Shown here piece by piece: positions 12,116 to 23,815 of a stretch of DNA of 64,000 nucleotides. Position 1 is the stretch's first letter; the number at the start of each line of letters is the position of its first letter. The stretch comes from Hydrangea macrophylla (lineage: Eukaryota; Streptophyta; Magnoliopsida; Cornales; Hydrangeaceae): assembly GCA_033977485.1 (NCBI GenBank), contig CM066982.1, positions 10,655,218 through 10,719,217 of the forward strand, given 5' to 3'. The notes under the pieces were generated by a model. It saw nothing but the letters and a program-made list of their open reading frames with translations. It did not search any database and was not told the origin of the DNA. A program made the position numbers and the translations under genes.

Positions 12116-12609
12116 GGATTGTGTGTCTAGATTTGATAGCTCGTGTGGTATAGGACTACATGTCTGATTTATGCGTTTGGAATTGAAACCACGTTACGTA
12201 CTGGGCTACGTTCCAGGTTAGAAAGGGATTACCAAGGAATGAGTTGAGTATTGTGAGAAGTAAGACTGCGTGTGTAATGCGGACCCGAGAGTCCATGTTA
12301 TGATGAGATTGGGTTGGTACGATGTTGTTATATTGAGTTAGTGCATACATGAAACTGAATGATGAGATGATCCTTTAAATATTGCTGTTTATTTATATAC
12401 TACATATATGTAGATACTCTATACGTATCTACACTCACTCAGCTTTAGTATTTGATGGCGTTTTATGCCGCTGGATATTCTACGTCCAACTGGACAGGGT
12501 TATGAGATCATAGGTGAGCAACACGTAACTAAGGGCGTATTAAAAGACATCCGAATAATTGAACCCTTATTATAATAAACAAGAGTAACAATCCATGTCC
12601 TACAAGTGC

Positions 12610-12801
12610 CAATTGATTGGGACAATGGTCCAATCGATTGGCATAAAAACTGTAACAATCGATTGGGAAAAAGTGGCAATCGATTGGATCCAAAACAAGG
12701 CCAATCGATTACAAACTTTGGCAATCGATTTGGTTAGAAATAATGGCAATCGATTGGAGCCAGACTGATGGCAATCGATTAGGAAAAAGCCCAATTGGTT
12801 G
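12610..12801. repeat. Palindrome array 2, CAATCGATTG type
   Basis: Copies of CAATCGATTG or close variants start at 12610, 12631, 12656, 12677, 12702, 12722, 12747, 12772 and 12792. Steps alternate near 20-21 and 25 bp, so pairs repeat with a period of about 46 bp. In LTR orientation it lies downstream of the TATA/microsatellite zone. Confidence 0.88.
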
Positions 12802-13284
12802 GGACTCTGTCTTCTCCAATAGAAGCTTAGTCCAGTATATATAAACATCTTAAGGATGTGTTTGTTACGTCTAAATTTCATATAAACTCATGAAAACATC
12901 AAATAATGAGACCAAGTGAGTTAGAACTCACTTAGTTGTGTGTGGAGGGTGTGTTTGGATATGGAGCTTCCAAGCTTTCTCTCTCCTCCTTTCTTTCTTC
13001 CTTCTCTCTTTTCTGCCCTAACTCTCTGTCTCTTTCTTCTCATTCTCCTCTCTCCTTATTTCCCAACAGTGTGGATGTGTGTGTTTGTGTGGTATATATA
13101 TGTATATGTGGATATGTGTGTATATATGAGTGTACATATATATATATATATCTATGATCTCTCTCTCTCTCTCTCTCAAGATTGTTAAACAAATCTCATA
13201 AACACAAAATGACTCATATATGTATAGAGAAATGAGTTACCACGTGTCAAACCCCGAATCAAAGTTGAAAACCAATCTGTATAG

Positions 13285-13500
13285 GTGGAAATTGATTGGA
13301 ACTAGTGGCAATCGATTGGTGATAGAAATTTTATGGTAATTGATTGGATAAGAAGGTAATCGATTAGGATGGTGCCACGTAATGAATTCAGGTCAACAGG
13401 ATGGCAATTGATTGGGATACAAAGCAATAGATCGATTGGTAGCCAAAAAGTGGCAATCGATTGAGCTAACAAGGTAATTGATTGGTACAAAAAATTTCCC
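13285..13500. repeat. Palindrome array 1 of the 3' LTR, CAATCGATTG type
   Basis: Seven to eight full or decayed palindromes (for example at about 13289, 13309, 13337, 13356, 13403, 13454 and 13474) lie just inside the LTR start. They are homologous in position to 10429-10602 and to the array at about 23865-24080 in the 5' LTR. Many cores have changed from TCGA to TTGA, in line with CpG decay. Confidence 0.75.
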
Positions 13501-13640
13501 AACAGAAGGTTAAAGGTCTTACAAGTATACATGAACGAATACCATGTCTTATTTATTAATATACACTCCCAAAATATAGGGTATTACATCATCTGCCACT
13601 TATTAAAAAATTTCGTCCCTAAAATCTAAAGTAAGCAAGG

Positions 13641-16600
13641 TTAAAACAAAAATGGAAACTTCTCTCGCATCTCTGACTCTAGCTCCCATGAAGTTTCACC
13701 TTCATCATAATGCTTCCACTGATTCTTTACTAAGGGGGGTCTCCTTGTTTCTAAGCTTCTTGATTCCGTGGTCTAGGATTCGAATTGGTCCTTCGTTGAA
13801 TGTGATGTCATCATTGACTTCAATGTCTTCGAATTTGATCTCGTGTGTCGGGTTATGAGCACACTTTCACAGCATACTAATGTAGAAGACGTTGTACACT
13901 CCTGACATCTTCAGTGGCAACGCAAGTCGATAGACAATCTTTCCAATACACTCTAGGATCTCAAATGATTCACAAAAATGCGGTGATACCCTGTCCCTCT
14001 TCTGACCAAATTAAAGGATGCCTCGAACTGGCAAAACTTTGAGCAGCATGTGATCTCCAACGGCGAATTCCAAATATTTACGTCACTTGTCAACATAGCT
14101 CTTATGTCGCGTCTAAGTGGTCTTCATCTTTTCACGTATAATCTGAATCTTCTCGCTTATTTCTCGTACCATTTCTGGTCCAAGAAGTTGAGTATCTCTG
14201 ACTTCGGCCTAACATAATAGTGATCGGTAAGGTCTTCCATATAAAGCTTCAAACGGCGCCATTCCTGTGCTTTTATGATAACTATTATTGTATGCGAACT
14301 CTATCAAAGGCAGATGCGTCTCCCAAGAACTCTCAAAGTTGATAATGCAAGCACGTAACATATCTTCCATTACTTGATTAACTCGTTCATTCTGACCATC
14401 AGTCTGTGAATGGAAGGCTGAACTCAAATCAGTGTAGTTCCCATAGCTGCTTGAAAACTCTTGAGAATTCTGCAGTAAAGCGTGAATCTCGATCTATCAT
14501 GATTGATATGGGTGCACCATGTAATCGTACAACTTGCAATAGATATATCCGGTTCAATCCTTCCACTGGATACGTCATGCTATAGGCGATGAAATGTGCA
14601 GTCTTCGTAAGCCGTTCCACTATTACACAAATAGCGTCGTGGTTTTGTTATGACTTCGGTAAACCTACCACGAAATCCATAGTGATATGTTCCCATTTCC
14701 ATTGGGAAATCGATATTGGCTATAGAACTCCAGGTGGTTTATGATGTTCTGCCTTTACTTGTTTACAAGTAAGACATTGAGATGCATGCTCAGTTATTTT
14801 TCTCTTCATTCTTTCCCACCAGAAATTCCTCTTCAAATCTGTGTACATCTTCGTTCCTCCAAGATGAGCAGTCATCCATGACTTGTATGCTTCATCCAAT
14901 ATCTCTTTCCGGAGATTATCTTCGACAGGCACACAGAGTCTACCTTTATGTCTTAAGACTTTGTATGTACCAACACTCAAGATCTCAGATTCCTTTGCTG
15001 AAATCTTAGCGAACCATTACTTCAGATCTTCTATTCTCTATTGAGCCTTTATGATATGGCTTATCAACATTGGTTGTATGATAAGGCATCCGAGATGTTG
15101 TCCTTCCTCCGGTCGAAAATTAAACTCAGCTAAAACTTCCAATGCTTGCCATTGTCAAATCAATAATGTAGTGATTATTAATCGAGGTCGACAGCTTAAA
15201 GCATCAACTATGACATTTCCTTTACTCGAATGGTATTGCAACGAAAAGTCGTAGACCTTAAGTAACTCCATCCACCTTCCTTGTCGCATATTTAGCTCCT
15301 ACTGAGAGAATAGATACCTTAAACTCTTATGATCCGAGAATAGACCAAACCTCTCTCTATAGAGATAGTGTCTCTAGATCTTCAAGGAAAACACTATCAC
15401 AGCTAACTCTAGATCATATGTAGGGTAATTCTTCTCATGTACCTTCAATTGCCTCAATTCGTATGCAATCACGTTCTCGTCTTGCATAAGTACACATCCC
15501 AGTCCTTGGTGCGATGCATCACTATAGATTACGTACCTTTTCCTACTCTTAGGTATCGCAAGTACTGGTGCAAAAGTCAACCTTTCCTTCAATTCATAGA
15601 ATGCATCTTCATGCTTATCTGTCCATTCATATTTTACCTCCTTCTTCGTCAGATTCGTCAAAGGTCCTGCAATCTTGGAAAATCCTTTAAAAAATCTCCG
15701 ATAGTATCTGCCAAGCCATGAAAACTTCTAATTTTTATCACGTGGGTCGGTCTATTCTAGCTTAAGACTGCATTGATCTTTGATGAGTCCACAGAGAAAC
15801 CATCCTGGGAAATCACGTCCCAAAAATTTGACTTCTTGTAGCTAAAATTCACATTTGCTGAACTTAGCATACAACTTGCTATCTTAAAGCGTCTGTAAAG
15901 CAATCTGTAAGTGCCTCTGATGCTCTTCCTCCATCTTGGAATATATTAGGATGTCATTGATGAACACTATAATGAATTGATCCAGATAGGATCTGAATAC
16001 TCTATTCATTAAGTCGATGAATACTGTCGGAGCATTCGTTAATCTGAAAGGCATAACCAAAAATTCATAATGCCTGTATCTTGTCCTAAACACAGTCTTC
16101 GACACATCCTCTAGTCGAGCCAATAGCTGATGATATCCTAAATGTAGATTGATCTTCAAAAAGATCTTGGATCCTTGTAACTGGTCGAATAGGTCATCTA
16201 TCCAGGGCAGTAGATATTTGTTCTTGATCGTAACCTTGTTCAACTATCTGTAGTCTATGCAGAGTCAAAGTGTACCATCCTTGTTCTTCACGAATAGTAC
16301 CGGTGCTCCCCAAGGTGACGTACTTGGGTGAACAAATCCCAAAATCTTCAAGTTCTTGAACTTGTTTCTTCAACTCTAACCTCTCAGTTGGTACCATCCG
16401 ATATGGAGTCTTAGATATCGGTCGTGTTCCAGGTGTCAGTTCCATACAAAAGTCTATTTTTTCTCTTCGATGGAAGTCCTTTAATATCCTGAAATAGATC
16501 TTTGAAATTTTGTATGGTAGGAATCTGATCCATTGTGAGTTTCTTATTCGTACCTCCGATCGTAGCCAGATAACTTGTGAGAAACATATCGCTCATCGAC

Positions 16601-16950
16601 TGACACTAAAATCTGATCGTAGGACATCCTAGTATTGGAAACACGATAGTCCTAGTAGGGCAATCCAAGTTGGCACCATACTTAGTAAGCTAATTCATTC
16701 CTAGGATAATGTCGAACTCTGACATTGACAGAACTACCAAGTCTGTCGGAAGATTCCTATCCTCTAGGGTCAATGGGAAATCTTTGCATACTTTACCTAA
16801 CCTAACAGTCACTCCCAATGGTGACACAACATTGAGTGCCAACTCAAGTGTCTGGGGTTCTAATCCCAACTAATGTACGACCTTAACAACAATAAATGAA
16901 CTCGCAACACCAGTATTGAATACAACTTTAACTCGACTATAAAAGAGTAC
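13641..16950 (-). pseudogene. Element A pol (Tekay-like), heavily decayed
   Basis: Protease remains at about 16930-16700 have lost the active-site Asp (NTGVAS where DTGAS is expected). Reverse transcriptase is seen at about 16445-15884 ([15 protein letters not shown], and FIND in place of the YxDD box). RNase H is at 15661-15200 ([15 protein letters not shown] intact), and integrase at 14980-14209 (zinc finger with CLTCKQVK; HSQTDGQNERVNQ). After the integrase, an SH3-like segment and a chromodomain-like tail (YDEGETSWE) reach the stop at 13641. The tail and the iMet primer site place the element among chromoviruses of the Tekay/Del type. Numerous stops, frame changes and lost catalytic residues show it is dead. 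Confidence 0.85.
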
Positions 16951-16999
16951 AAGCCTAACTTCCAAATTCTACTGCTCCTCAGTGTTAAAGCTTGCTTCT

Positions 17000-18156
17000 G
17001 TGGGAATGATAGCATTCATCCGTGTCTGATTTGGGGGTCCTTGGATTCCTTGAACTGGGGTACCATAGTATCCTCCTTGTGGTGCACGATAGTCCTTGCT
17101 CAAGTGCCCTGGCCTATTACAGTTGTGGCAGATTGCATCTATCTGGTGGTTAACCCTGGGGGCTATGCAGAACTTGGCAATGTGCCCTGGCTTTCCACAA
17201 TTAAAACATCCTTGGCCTCCCGGTAGTGGGGCAGTAAGTAGTGCCTGAGGTGTGGTCCTTGCCAGCGATGTTACAGAGGTTGAGGATAACCACTTTGCTA
17301 TGGTTTCCTGGTTCCGTCCCAGGCTCTCTTATTCCCCTGAAAATTACCCTGAGGTCTCCACCGTTGGGTATTCCTTGACGGCTGGTTCTAAAAACTCCTC
17401 TGCTGAAAGTTCTTTGACGATTGAGGTTGATTCATCTGTTGTCGTTGCACCGGGCAAGCATCCTTCTCCAGGCTCACAGTAAGTGTGACTAATTCTTCAA
17501 AACTCTGGTTAAGGTGGCTAACCATCATGTGGCGAACATGGGGGTTCATGCCTTGGTGGAATCTCTTCACCTTCTTTTGCGGAGTATCGATCATGTGCAA
17601 AGAGAATCTCAACAATCACTCAAACTGCGTGGTGTATTCTCGTACCATCCATCCTCCTTGGACCAAGCTCATGAAATTCTTCTCCTGTTGATCCTTTTCA
17701 TCTTCCGGGAAGTACTTTTCTAAAAATCTTCCTTTGAATGTTTCCCAAGGCATTGTTTGTGCAGCATTCATTTCGATAGTTGCTCGTTCAGCCTCCTACC
17801 AATTTGTGATGGCGTAGGTTAACTGAAACATAGCAAGACGACGCTTCTCTTACTCATTGCACTTGATAGCTTCGAATATGAGTTCCATCTCTTATAGCCA
17901 CTATTTCGCCCTCTACGGGTCTGTCAATCAATCAAAATTTTTTTGGGCATATTCCACAGAAACACTTGAAAAACTTGTCTCCAGTGTGCCTTGGCGGAAA
18001 GGGTGCAACAGGGGGCTGGACAGGGCGTTGATTAGTGGAATGGTTATAAGTGTCTCTAATGTGCTCCATTCTCTGCTGAAGCTTCAAAGACACATGTTGG
18101 GTCCACGCCCTCTGGAATAGGTGCTCCAAGTCATGCTTGATTCCTTCTAGGTCCAA
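17000..18156 (-). pseudogene. Element A gag with two zinc knuckles
   Basis: A start at 18156 is followed by a Tekay-type gag. The N-terminal helix-rich part contains NHSTNQRP, the capsid core runs from about 17930 to 17400 (WWEAERATI, then RFHQGMNPHVR), and a Gln-rich linker follows. Two CCHC zinc knuckles (CFNCGKPGHIAKFC near 17208-17166; CHNCNRPGHLSKDY near 17130-17088) come next. The final Cys of the second knuckle has become Tyr. Several in-frame stops and frame changes are present. Two knuckles are seen, whereas element B has one canonical knuckle plus a CSLCNRPHTGQC box. Confidence 0.8.
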
Positions 18157-18779
18157 CCATAGTGATCTTGTGTGATGAGTACCTACAGAAAGGACCTATC
18201 CATTAGCTGACAGTCTTCTAGAAGAAATGAAATTATGATAAAGCAACAGATGGAAAGAACTAATAGTTCTATATCACAAGCTCATGACAATAATCAAATC
18301 AGAGCCACATTATAGACATCTAAAAAAAATACTCGTATATATATATGAATAGCAAAAGATGTACTGCAGAGTACATACTAGTCAAGCTATGTACCGTGTG
18401 GGACAAAAGGCTAATATAGTGCTATAGTCAGCTATTTACAATACTACTACTAGGGGTAACAAGCTATACAAAAGCTATGGTCCAATAGCTATCTCTGAAG
18501 CTCCAAAAATCAAGTGGACAACATGTCCTGATAAAACTAGAAAATCTAACCCTCCAGATCCTGACTCAAAAGTAGTCAGTATTTGATCCTGCTAGTGTTG
18601 CCTCATCCTTGGATGTAATATCCATCTCCTCTGGTGGATCATCCTCTGCTGGTACAGCAAGTCCTCCTCCTATCACTTTGATATCCCAATCCTCGACTAT
18701 CATCGCATCAACGTTCATATTTGAAATACAAAATGATGGCTCGACTTTGTCGGTGACTATCTCGGTAAATCCCCCAACT

Positions 18780-19613
18780 ACGGTCATAGCACAATACTAG
18801 CTCGGCCTTTCCTACTATGAATCCATCCAGCTATGCAACCATCTGTGCTACCCACTCTGCTGCCATATTAGCAATGACTGCTATATATAATATAGGTCCT
18901 ACTGGTTGCTCAGGTACTACTGGCATCTCAGGTATAGCAACCTCCTTGTTAGGAACATCCTCCTTGGCTATCTCAATCACCTCATCATAACATCGTCCCC
19001 CCCTGACTATGATATCCTCATTAACTGGCTCTAGGTCCTCGGGCTTATCCTCTTTTGGTGCATACTCTGGCTCCTCAGGGTCATCCTCCAGCTCCTCATC
19101 GTCTATAGGATCCTCTTTTCCATCTTCATTTATATCCTCATCAGGATGATCATCCTTTGGCTCAACATCCTCTGCTAAATCCTTATCATCCTATATCGGC
19201 TCTGGCTCTGGATCATCACGATGATCCTGGGGCTCTGGGACTAGTACATCGAGTACTAGTGCTGGGGATGCTGCCTATGCTAGGGGAGCTATAGGCTCTG
19301 GTAGGATAGGTTATGCTAGAATAGCGCGTAACTCGCTTGCATCCATCTCCAGCTTACTCTGGATCAATCAGCCCATCTCCTATTATATGGTCTCTCATGT
19401 CTTGGCATAATGATACACATTCATGCGCATCTCTATAGGATGTGTTATGCCCTCAATGTATAGAGATGTCCATAATCTCTCCACTAAGTAACGACTAGCC
19501 ATCTGGTGAATGTGGCTATGGTATATCTTTGGGATAGCAGGCACAAGTGTATCCCCATGAATCACATGTCCTTTGAATGAATCGTCCACAAATATATGGA
19601 AGTCTGGATCCAT
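18780..19613 (-). pseudogene. Acidic leader reading frame between primer site and gag
   Basis: Starting at an ATG at 19613, about 120 bp downstream of the primer site, one frame continues for roughly 275 codons. It is interrupted only by stops that look like former CAG, CAA, CGA or TGG codons (the first is TGA at 19397-19395). The first 72 residues include FHIFVDDSFKGHVIHGD. The rest is strongly acidic, rich in Glu, Asp and Pro (for example DIINEDGK-like and EELEDDPEEPEYAPKEDK runs). Gag begins about 600 bp further on. An extra frame upstream of gag is known for some plant Ty3/gypsy lineages such as Ogre, but I do not recognise this protein, and no function can be given. Confidence 0.6.
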
Positions 19614-19735
19614 GTTAACCTATAAAGGGAAACTATCTATCGTCAGAAGGACGAACTTATCTTATCATATCTCAGGGATCTTAAAAGGTAGGACCAGATG
19701 GTGTGGGACAATTTGTGAATGAAAGTATTAAACTT

Positions 19736-19748
19736 GGCTCTGATACCA
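19736..19748 (-). other. Primer binding site, tRNA-iMet type (element A)
   Basis: The - strand reads TGGTATCAGAGCC, the exact complement of the initiator Met tRNA 3' end. It lies 7 bp from the LTR end at 19756. This fixes element A on the - strand and supports a chromovirus assignment. Confidence 0.92.
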
Positions 19749-20433
19749 AAAATCTTGTCATGCCCTAGAACAACAAAAATAGTAAAAATTAATTTCCTTT
19801 TTGGGGTCCATAGGGAATGACAGGTGAAGTCACTAAATTGTCCGCACCATACAGTACTAATCAGCTAACAGGAACAATAATATAACCAAATTGAAAATTA
19901 TTACAAAGATCCTAGCTATTACAAAATCAGAGTCAACAGGAATATAAAAGGTTTGAAGGCAATATATGCCCAAGTACTAATTATAATATAACAACACAAA
20001 TAGAAACTAATAACTATCTAGTCTTTAATTGGCATAAACGTAATCGTCAGTTGTAGAAGTTCTCTCTAGCATAACTATCATCATTGGAGCCACCCTCTAC
20101 ATATTCCCCTTCTATATAGTGGTTGTCATTGTAAGCTTCATAACCTATATTATAAGGAATAGGTTAGTCTGGACAGGGAATGTCTAGGCAATAACGGCCG
20201 TCAGCTTACTAAGAGCTGAGTGAATAGAAACTCACAAGATACCAATTATGTTATTTGAAGTATAAATAAGTTATGAAGCGATATAAGTTAAGTTCTAATA
20301 CCTACTATCTTCTCTTTATTCCATCTCGTCGTAACCCACCATTATCGTCATGTTATCCTAAGACTGATAACTAACATATTCTGACTGAAATATCAGACTC
20401 AAACGTTTAACTCATATAGATAAACCATCATTT

Positions 20434-20748
20434 CGTCCATTGCTCGTTAAGGACATATACCACCCAACGCATGTCATGAACACCACGTCAGTCCATCCCT
20501 TGCTTGTTAAGGATATATACCACCACTGCATGTCATGGATATAATGTTTCGAACAACAACGTATCAACCTATATCCACGACTCATTGACATTTACGAGTG
20601 ATCCCCCCATCCACCGTTCATTAAGGACATACCCGTCCACCGCTCGTTAAGGATATATCATAGATCACCTGGCTATCGCGGAACTGGTTGGTCCTGTCCA
20701 CCGCTTTTTAAGGACATCTCACCGTCCACCGCTTGTTAAAGACATAAC
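20434..20748. repeat. Tandem repeat, unit GTCCACCGCTCGTTAAGGACATAT
   Basis: Six to seven imperfect copies of a unit of about 24-30 bp, some separated by spacers, are read on the + strand. A single copy at about 10308 in the 3' LTR marks the same position before the inverted insertion. The repeat is private to the LTR and non-coding. Confidence 0.75.
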
Positions 20749-21708
20749 ATGACCAAGTGTTTGCCCATATACACTTTCCAGAACTTATCAAACCTATCTA
20801 AGTTCCATATTACTACTGATACATGACTTTCCACTGTGGCTTGACTACTTTGAAAGAAATGAAACAGATATCAAACTCAACCATAAACAACATAACAACT
20901 ACTGGTATGACATTAATCCATTATGAAAAATATATTATTCTTTGGTATCACATTATCCCTGATTACCCCATAGTCACATAATGGACGTATGAAACAACAT
21001 CCAAACAATCGAACCCATATTATAATAAAGAAGAAGAACAATCCATATCCTGTAAGTGCCAATCGATTGGGAAAAGGGTCCAATCAAATCAATTGGCATA
21101 AAAACTATAACAATCGAATGGAAAAAAGTGGCAATTGATTGGATCCAAAATAATGCCAATCGATTACAAACTTTGGCAATCGATTGGGTTAGAAATTATG
21201 GCAATCAATTGGAGTCATAATAATGGCAATCAATTGGGAAAAAGCCCAATCGATTGGGACATCGTCTTCTCTAGCAGAAGCTTAGTCCAACATATATAAA
21301 CATCTTAAGGACGTGTTTGTTACATCTAAACTTCATATAAACTGATAAAAACATCAAATAATGAGACCAAGTGAGTTAGAACTCACTTAGTTGTGTGTGG
21401 AGGGTGTGTTTGGCTATGGAGTTTCCAAGCTTTCTCTCTCCTCCTCTCTTTCTTCTTTCTCTCTTCTCTTCCCTAGCTCTCTGTCTCTTTCTCTTTCTTC
21501 TTTCTTCTCCTTCTCTTCTTTCGTTCTTTCCGAATAGTGTGGGTGTGTATGTTTGTGTGGTGCATATATGTATATATATGGATATGTGTGTATGTAAGAG
21601 TGTATATATATATCTATGGTCTTTCTCTCTCCCTCTCTCTCTCAAGACTGTTAAACAAACCTCACAAACACAAAATGAACTCATATGTGTAAACAATGAG
21701 TTATCATA

Positions 21709-23815
21709 TGTCACAGCCCAGTCCCACAATAGCGGAACCGGAGCCCGTGGCACGCCACCGAGGCTAAACCAATTCATTAATGTTCCCAAAAATTAGTTTG
21801 AAGAACACACGCAACGGAATAAACAAGTCATTTTAAAAACTAAATGTCCAGTCGACTGATCTTGGTCCAGCAGAAAGTTGGGTTTTAAAACACCATCCAG
21901 TCGACTGCTTTCTACACCCAGTCGACTGGGGCTTCAAATTTTAAGTCGACTGATACAGTCCGGTCGACTGAAGTCCAGCCTGAACAAAATATCTGAATTG
22001 AAAACATGATCCAGTCGACTGTGTCGAGGACCCAGTCGACTGATCCTCAAATAAAAGGTGCAGTGAGTTGCTGAAAACAGAGGCTCCAGTCGACTGTTTT
22101 CTCAACCAGTCGACTGATTTATGGCAGCTTCTCATTCTGCAGAGTTTTCTAAGTTTAAAAGCTTTTGAATGCGAACGGCGATCAAACACACACTTCCAAA
22201 AGTACTCCAAAGCAATTCTAACTGTATTAACATATTACCGAAGCACAGTTACAACATGTTACTAACTATTACAACGGTTTAAAATCCATTCTATCATACG
22301 AAGTTAAACATAAGTTAAAACGATAAAAATTCTTATTACAACATCCTATTGCCCCAAAACTACAAGGTTAACATTCAAGTTGCCTCCCAAGCGAACTCCC
22401 AACCCTCGTGCTCACTTCTGTGATTCCTCGCCAGCATTTACACCTGCAATGGTTATTTGAATAACCACACATATTTCGATTTGTTTAAGCTAATGCTTAG
22501 TGAATAAAACAACATATGCACATGAATGATAAACATGTCCGCATTCACATCTCTACAATTCATACTAGTCGCCGGAGACTCACGTGCCCGTCCATACTCG
22601 CAATCCGCGACTCCTTGCCAATAAGTCCACGCGAAAGGGTAAGACCCACGATTCTTCTCTTCAATCGTGCGACCTTAATGCATATATCGGCTCCACAAAA
22701 TGGCACCGTGACCACGTGCTCCTTCTGACCCAAATAAGCAACTTAACATGCTCAAATACATATCACCATGCTCGCGGTAATCAAAACATATCACCGTGCT
22801 ATTGAGCCTACTTATCAATATAAATGCCCAATATGAACTACACAATATATCTCTAAGAATTAATACATGCTATTCACACAAAACATGAATACATGTCAAG
22901 AAATCATTCCAAAGACATAGTTGAATCACTCACCTCCGATTTATGCTCTTAAACTTCGATTCAAAGAAAACCCGTGTACAAAGAACGTGCAGAAGTCCGT
23001 CTAGTACAATTCCTATGGATCAAAGTTCCATTTATCAACATTTATGAAAAATTCTAGGAAACAACTTTTTGGAAAACTTGGCCAAACAAGCCCTAACATA
23101 TATCAAAATGAAGCTCTTACCTCGAGGAGCTCGAATATGAAATCTAGGAGAAACAAACTGACGGAAGGTCGTCGTTTGGCGTCGCAAAGCTCTAAGCTCC
23201 CAAAATCTTCCTATGGCCTCCTTTCTTGAATTTAGGTTAAGACTTATGAAAAATATCTCAACCATCTCTATCTATATATAGGAAAAACTCTCGGGAATTA
23301 TGTTTCCTCCCCCATGAGTTTCCAAACTCCTAATTAGTCTCTGAAACTTTCTATACAGCTTTTTTTTATAGTTTTACGAGTGAAACTTCGAAATTATAAA
23401 AGTTTTCAACTAAGTTTCGTTTAGTCGCTAAAACGCGAATTTCTACATGACGTTTCCGAAGTTGCTAATTAGCCTACCAAATTAATAGCGTGTTAATTCG
23501 TTCTCACCAGGATACTAAAACTAGCAACAGATATAAATTCTAAGCCAGAAAATAATACAGATATTGAAATACACAGGTAAACATTTATTTTCAGATAAAC
23601 ATTTAAAGTATTCCTCAGTGACCGTCTCATACTCGGAGAGACTTCACAAACAATAAATCCTCAATCACAACAGTTTCAAAGGGTTCTCTAATACAGACAC
23701 CCAAATCAACTCGTGAGTCAAAACTCACTCAACCATGTGTCATTAGACACGCCACATCACATTATCATGCATGACAATGTAATGCAAATGCAATAACACA
23801 AATGTGGGTGTTATA
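21709..23815 (-). mobile_element. Solo LTR (element B family) with TSD TCATA
   Basis: A 2107-bp LTR in - orientation interrupts the 5' LTR of element A. The 5-bp sequence TCATA is repeated exactly on both sides (21704-21708 and 23816-23820). The end sequences (TGTCACAGCCC... on the left; ...GGGTGTTATA on the right) and a CAGTCGACTG array at 21849-22116 relate it to the element B LTRs at 32.4 and 39.3 kb. The outer terminus is TA, not CA. No internal region remains, as expected after recombination between the two LTRs of a full element. Confidence 0.9.
21849..22116. repeat. Palindrome array, CAGTCGACTG type (solo LTR)
   Basis: Nine copies (seven perfect, two with one mismatch) start at 21849, 21898, 21919, 21943, 21961, 22012, 22033, 22087 and 22107. 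Eight of them form four pairs 18-21 bp apart, with 18-54 bp steps between. The array lies 140-410 bp from the LTR 3' end, matching its place in the element B LTRs. Confidence 0.92.

Larger units (their letters stand above)
10335..12530 (+). repeat. Inverted LTR fragment of the element A family
   Basis: It begins with TGTAATACCC at 10335, the same LTR start seen on the opposite strand at 13588. It then follows the family's layout: a palindrome array (10429-10602), a TATA-like stretch (10673-10682), TA- and GA-rich microsatellites, a second palindrome array (about 11078-11260), a degenerate tandem repeat (11585-12115), and a conserved CACTCACTCAGCTTTAG stretch at about 12431. The family's CATGACA end is not reached, so the 3' end is truncated near 12530. 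Confidence 0.65.
9669..13588 (-). repeat. 3' LTR of element A, split by an inverted LTR fragment
   Basis: The LTR runs on the - strand from TGTAATACCC at 13588 to the decayed terminal CATGATA near 9669. Segments 9669-10334 and about 12531-13588 align with the 5' LTR at 19756-20470 and 20970-24174. The middle (10335-about 12530) is a + strand LTR fragment of the same family. About 500 bp present in the 5' LTR (20470-20970) is absent here, so the insertion was accompanied by loss or by recombination. No 5-bp target duplication was found around the inserted piece. Confidence 0.75.

Noticed and set aside
10429..13500. CRISPR array
   Set aside because: Repeats are 10-14-bp palindromes with uneven spacers inside LTRs of a plant genome; no cas genes exist here.
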